Part shown: positions 6,681-7,388 of the stretch, one piece after another
How positions within the stretch are numbered: position 1 is the stretch's first letter
Layout: every line of letters begins with the position of its first letter
DNA from: an uncultured Clostridia bacterium
GTDB lineage: Bacteria > Bacillota > Clostridia > Oscillospirales > Acutalibacteraceae
Length of the DNA stretch: 7,388 nucleotides
Assembly: GCA_945788455.1 (NCBI GenBank)
Contig: CALZMC010000023.1
Span: 1 to 7,388, forward strand
Reading direction: 5' to 3'
Program-made: the position numbers and the translations under genes
Notes under the pieces: generated by a model
Databases searched by the model: none
Told to the model about the DNA's origin: nothing
The model's input: only the letters and a program-made list of their open reading frames with translations

Positions 6681-7388
6681 CGAAGCATCTCCCACATAGT
6701 AATTGATGCTGCGACAGAAGCATTAAGGCTTTCTGCTCTACCGAGCATTTTTATTGTAATAAGCTCATTGCATAGATTTTTTATTTCATTGCTGATACCG
6801 TTAGCCTCGTTTCCGATAACACAAATTCCGCCGTTAGAAAAATCAATATCCGTTATCGCCTTGGCAGAGCTGTCGGGAACAGTACCGTAAATCATAAAGC
6901 CGTTAGCCTTCAAATTATTAAGCTCTTTTTCTAAATCAATAATTTGGTTTACATTTACTCGAAGCATTGAGCCCATAGACGCTCTCAAAGCCTTGGGATT
7001 AAAAATATCACATCCACTGCCGACTAAAACACCGTCAATGCCGAGTGCCTCTGCTGTACGGATAATTGTGCCAAGATTTCCCGGGTCCTGAACATTGTCA
7101 AGAGCGACATACTTTTTTCCTTGCTCGGCAGTAAAGCTGTTATCAGCCATATAGCACACTGCAAAAACTCCCTGTGAGCTTTTTGTCTCGCTGAGCTTTA
7201 TCGAAATATCGTTCGAAATGATATAAGACTTATCGGCGCGTAAAATCATTTCATCGCATTGAGACTTATATTTTTCATAGCTGTCCTCGGTTACTAAAAA
7301 GGTCTTAACCCTATAAAAAGAATTAAGGACATCAAAAACAAGCCTAGCCCCTTCTATTACAAAAAGACCTTTGTCCTTACGCTCTTTA
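6677..7388 (-). CDS. SpoU/TrmH-family RNA 2'-O-ribose methyltransferase (5' end outside window)
   Basis: This is a SPOUT-superfamily enzyme that methylates ribose 2'-OH in rRNA or tRNA using SAM. The reading frame is open to the window edge, giving 236 visible codons; only the first residues (perhaps 10-30) are missing. The visible start, KERKDKGLFVIEGARLVFDV, is the typical substrate-binding (L30e-like) N-terminal domain of this family, so the ATG at 7249 is internal and not the true start. The trefoil-knot catalytic domain has all three motifs: LDNVQDPGNLGTIIRTAEALG (visible residues 96-116), VIGNEANGIS (190-199), and IKMLGRAESLNASVAASI (212-229). In the third motif the common IPM reads IKM, a small deviation. 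Its TGA overlaps the dprA ATG. The exact target nucleotide cannot be read from sequence; 23S rRNA is a common assignment for this subfamily. Confidence 0.93.
   Translation of the reverse strand, partial: KERKDKGLFVIEGARLVFDVLNSFYRVKTFLVTEDSYEKYKSQCDEMILRADKSYIISNDISIKLSETKSSQGVFAVCYMADNSFTAEQGKKYVALDNVQDPGNLGTIIRTAEALGIDGVLVGSGCDIFNPKALRASMGSMLRVNVNQIIDLEKELNNLKANGFMIYGTVPDSSAKAITDIDFSNGGICVIGNEANGISNEIKNLCNELITIKMLGRAESLNASVAASITMWEMLR
6689..6693 (-). promoter_or_regulatory. Ribosome binding site of dprA
   Basis: GGGAG lies eight nt before the ATG at 6680 and within the last codons of the upstream methyltransferase. It supports the ATG at 6680 over the GTG at 6695, which overlaps this element. 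Confidence 0.75.

Larger units (their letters stand above)
1..7388 (-). other. Single co-directional operon: MTase-dprA-topA-trmFO-plsX-rnc-radical SAM
   Basis: Seven genes on one strand are joined by three overlaps (4, 1 and 4 nt) and gaps of 19, 9 and 3 nt. I see no hairpin followed by a U-run at any junction, and no noncoding space for a promoter, so a single transcript that starts and ends outside the window is the simplest reading. Internal promoters within coding sequence cannot be excluded by eye. Confidence 0.75.

Noticed and set aside
7247..7249. ATG as the start of the SpoU-type methyltransferase
   Set aside because: The frame remains open upstream to the window edge and encodes the expected N-terminal domain sequence, including IEGARLVFDV, so this Met is internal.
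1..7388. Search for a defence system, CRISPR array, insertion sequence, tRNA/rRNA gene, riboswitch or intrinsic terminator
   Set aside because: None seen. Essentially every base is coding in seven recognisable housekeeping genes, and junctions are too short to hold such elements.

Overview
The window is one uninterrupted, minus-strand gene cluster with moderate GC (roughly 40-45% by eye). All seven genes point the same way, so transcription runs from position 7388 down to 1. Gene content and order suggest a low-to-moderate-GC member of the Firmicutes, most likely class Clostridia (a Ruminococcus/Oscillospira-type relative is a reasonable guess). The main clues are the folate/FAD-dependent TrmFO, the dprA-topA-trmFO order known from Firmicutes, and the plsX-rnc-radical SAM order that in clostridia usually precedes smc and ftsY. 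This placement is an inference from gene context, not from a search.

Layout in transcription order: (1) a SpoU/TrmH-type RNA 2'-O-ribose methyltransferase, cut at its 5' end by the window edge; (2) dprA, a DNA-processing protein that loads RecA onto single-stranded DNA; (3) topA, DNA topoisomerase I with three complete zinc-ribbon repeats; (4) trmFO, the folate-dependent tRNA U54 methyltransferase; (5) plsX, the acyl-ACP:phosphate acyltransferase that starts phospholipid synthesis; (6) rnc, RNase III; (7) an Elp3-like radical SAM protein, cut at its 3' end by the window edge.

Packing is extreme. Three junctions overlap (ATGA at MTase/dprA, TAATG at plsX/rnc, ATGA at rnc/radical SAM), and the other three gaps are 3, 9 and 19 nt. 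I see no room for internal promoters or terminators outside coding sequence, so this reads as a translationally coupled housekeeping operon whose promoter lies beyond position 7388 and whose end lies beyond position 1. No stretch over 300 bases lacks a gene.

Functionally the operon mixes RNA modification (MTase, TrmFO), RNA processing (RNase III), DNA topology and recombination (TopA, DprA), and membrane lipid initiation (PlsX). I found no defence system, mobile element, CRISPR array, structured RNA or novel multi-gene system. The points most worth a second look are an Asn in RNase III where a catalytic Asp is expected, the absence of acpP between plsX and rnc, and the uncharacterised radical SAM protein with an extra Cys in its cluster-binding loop. 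The far-upstream non-ATG starts possible for dprA and topA are best replaced by downstream ATG starts with good ribosome binding sites.
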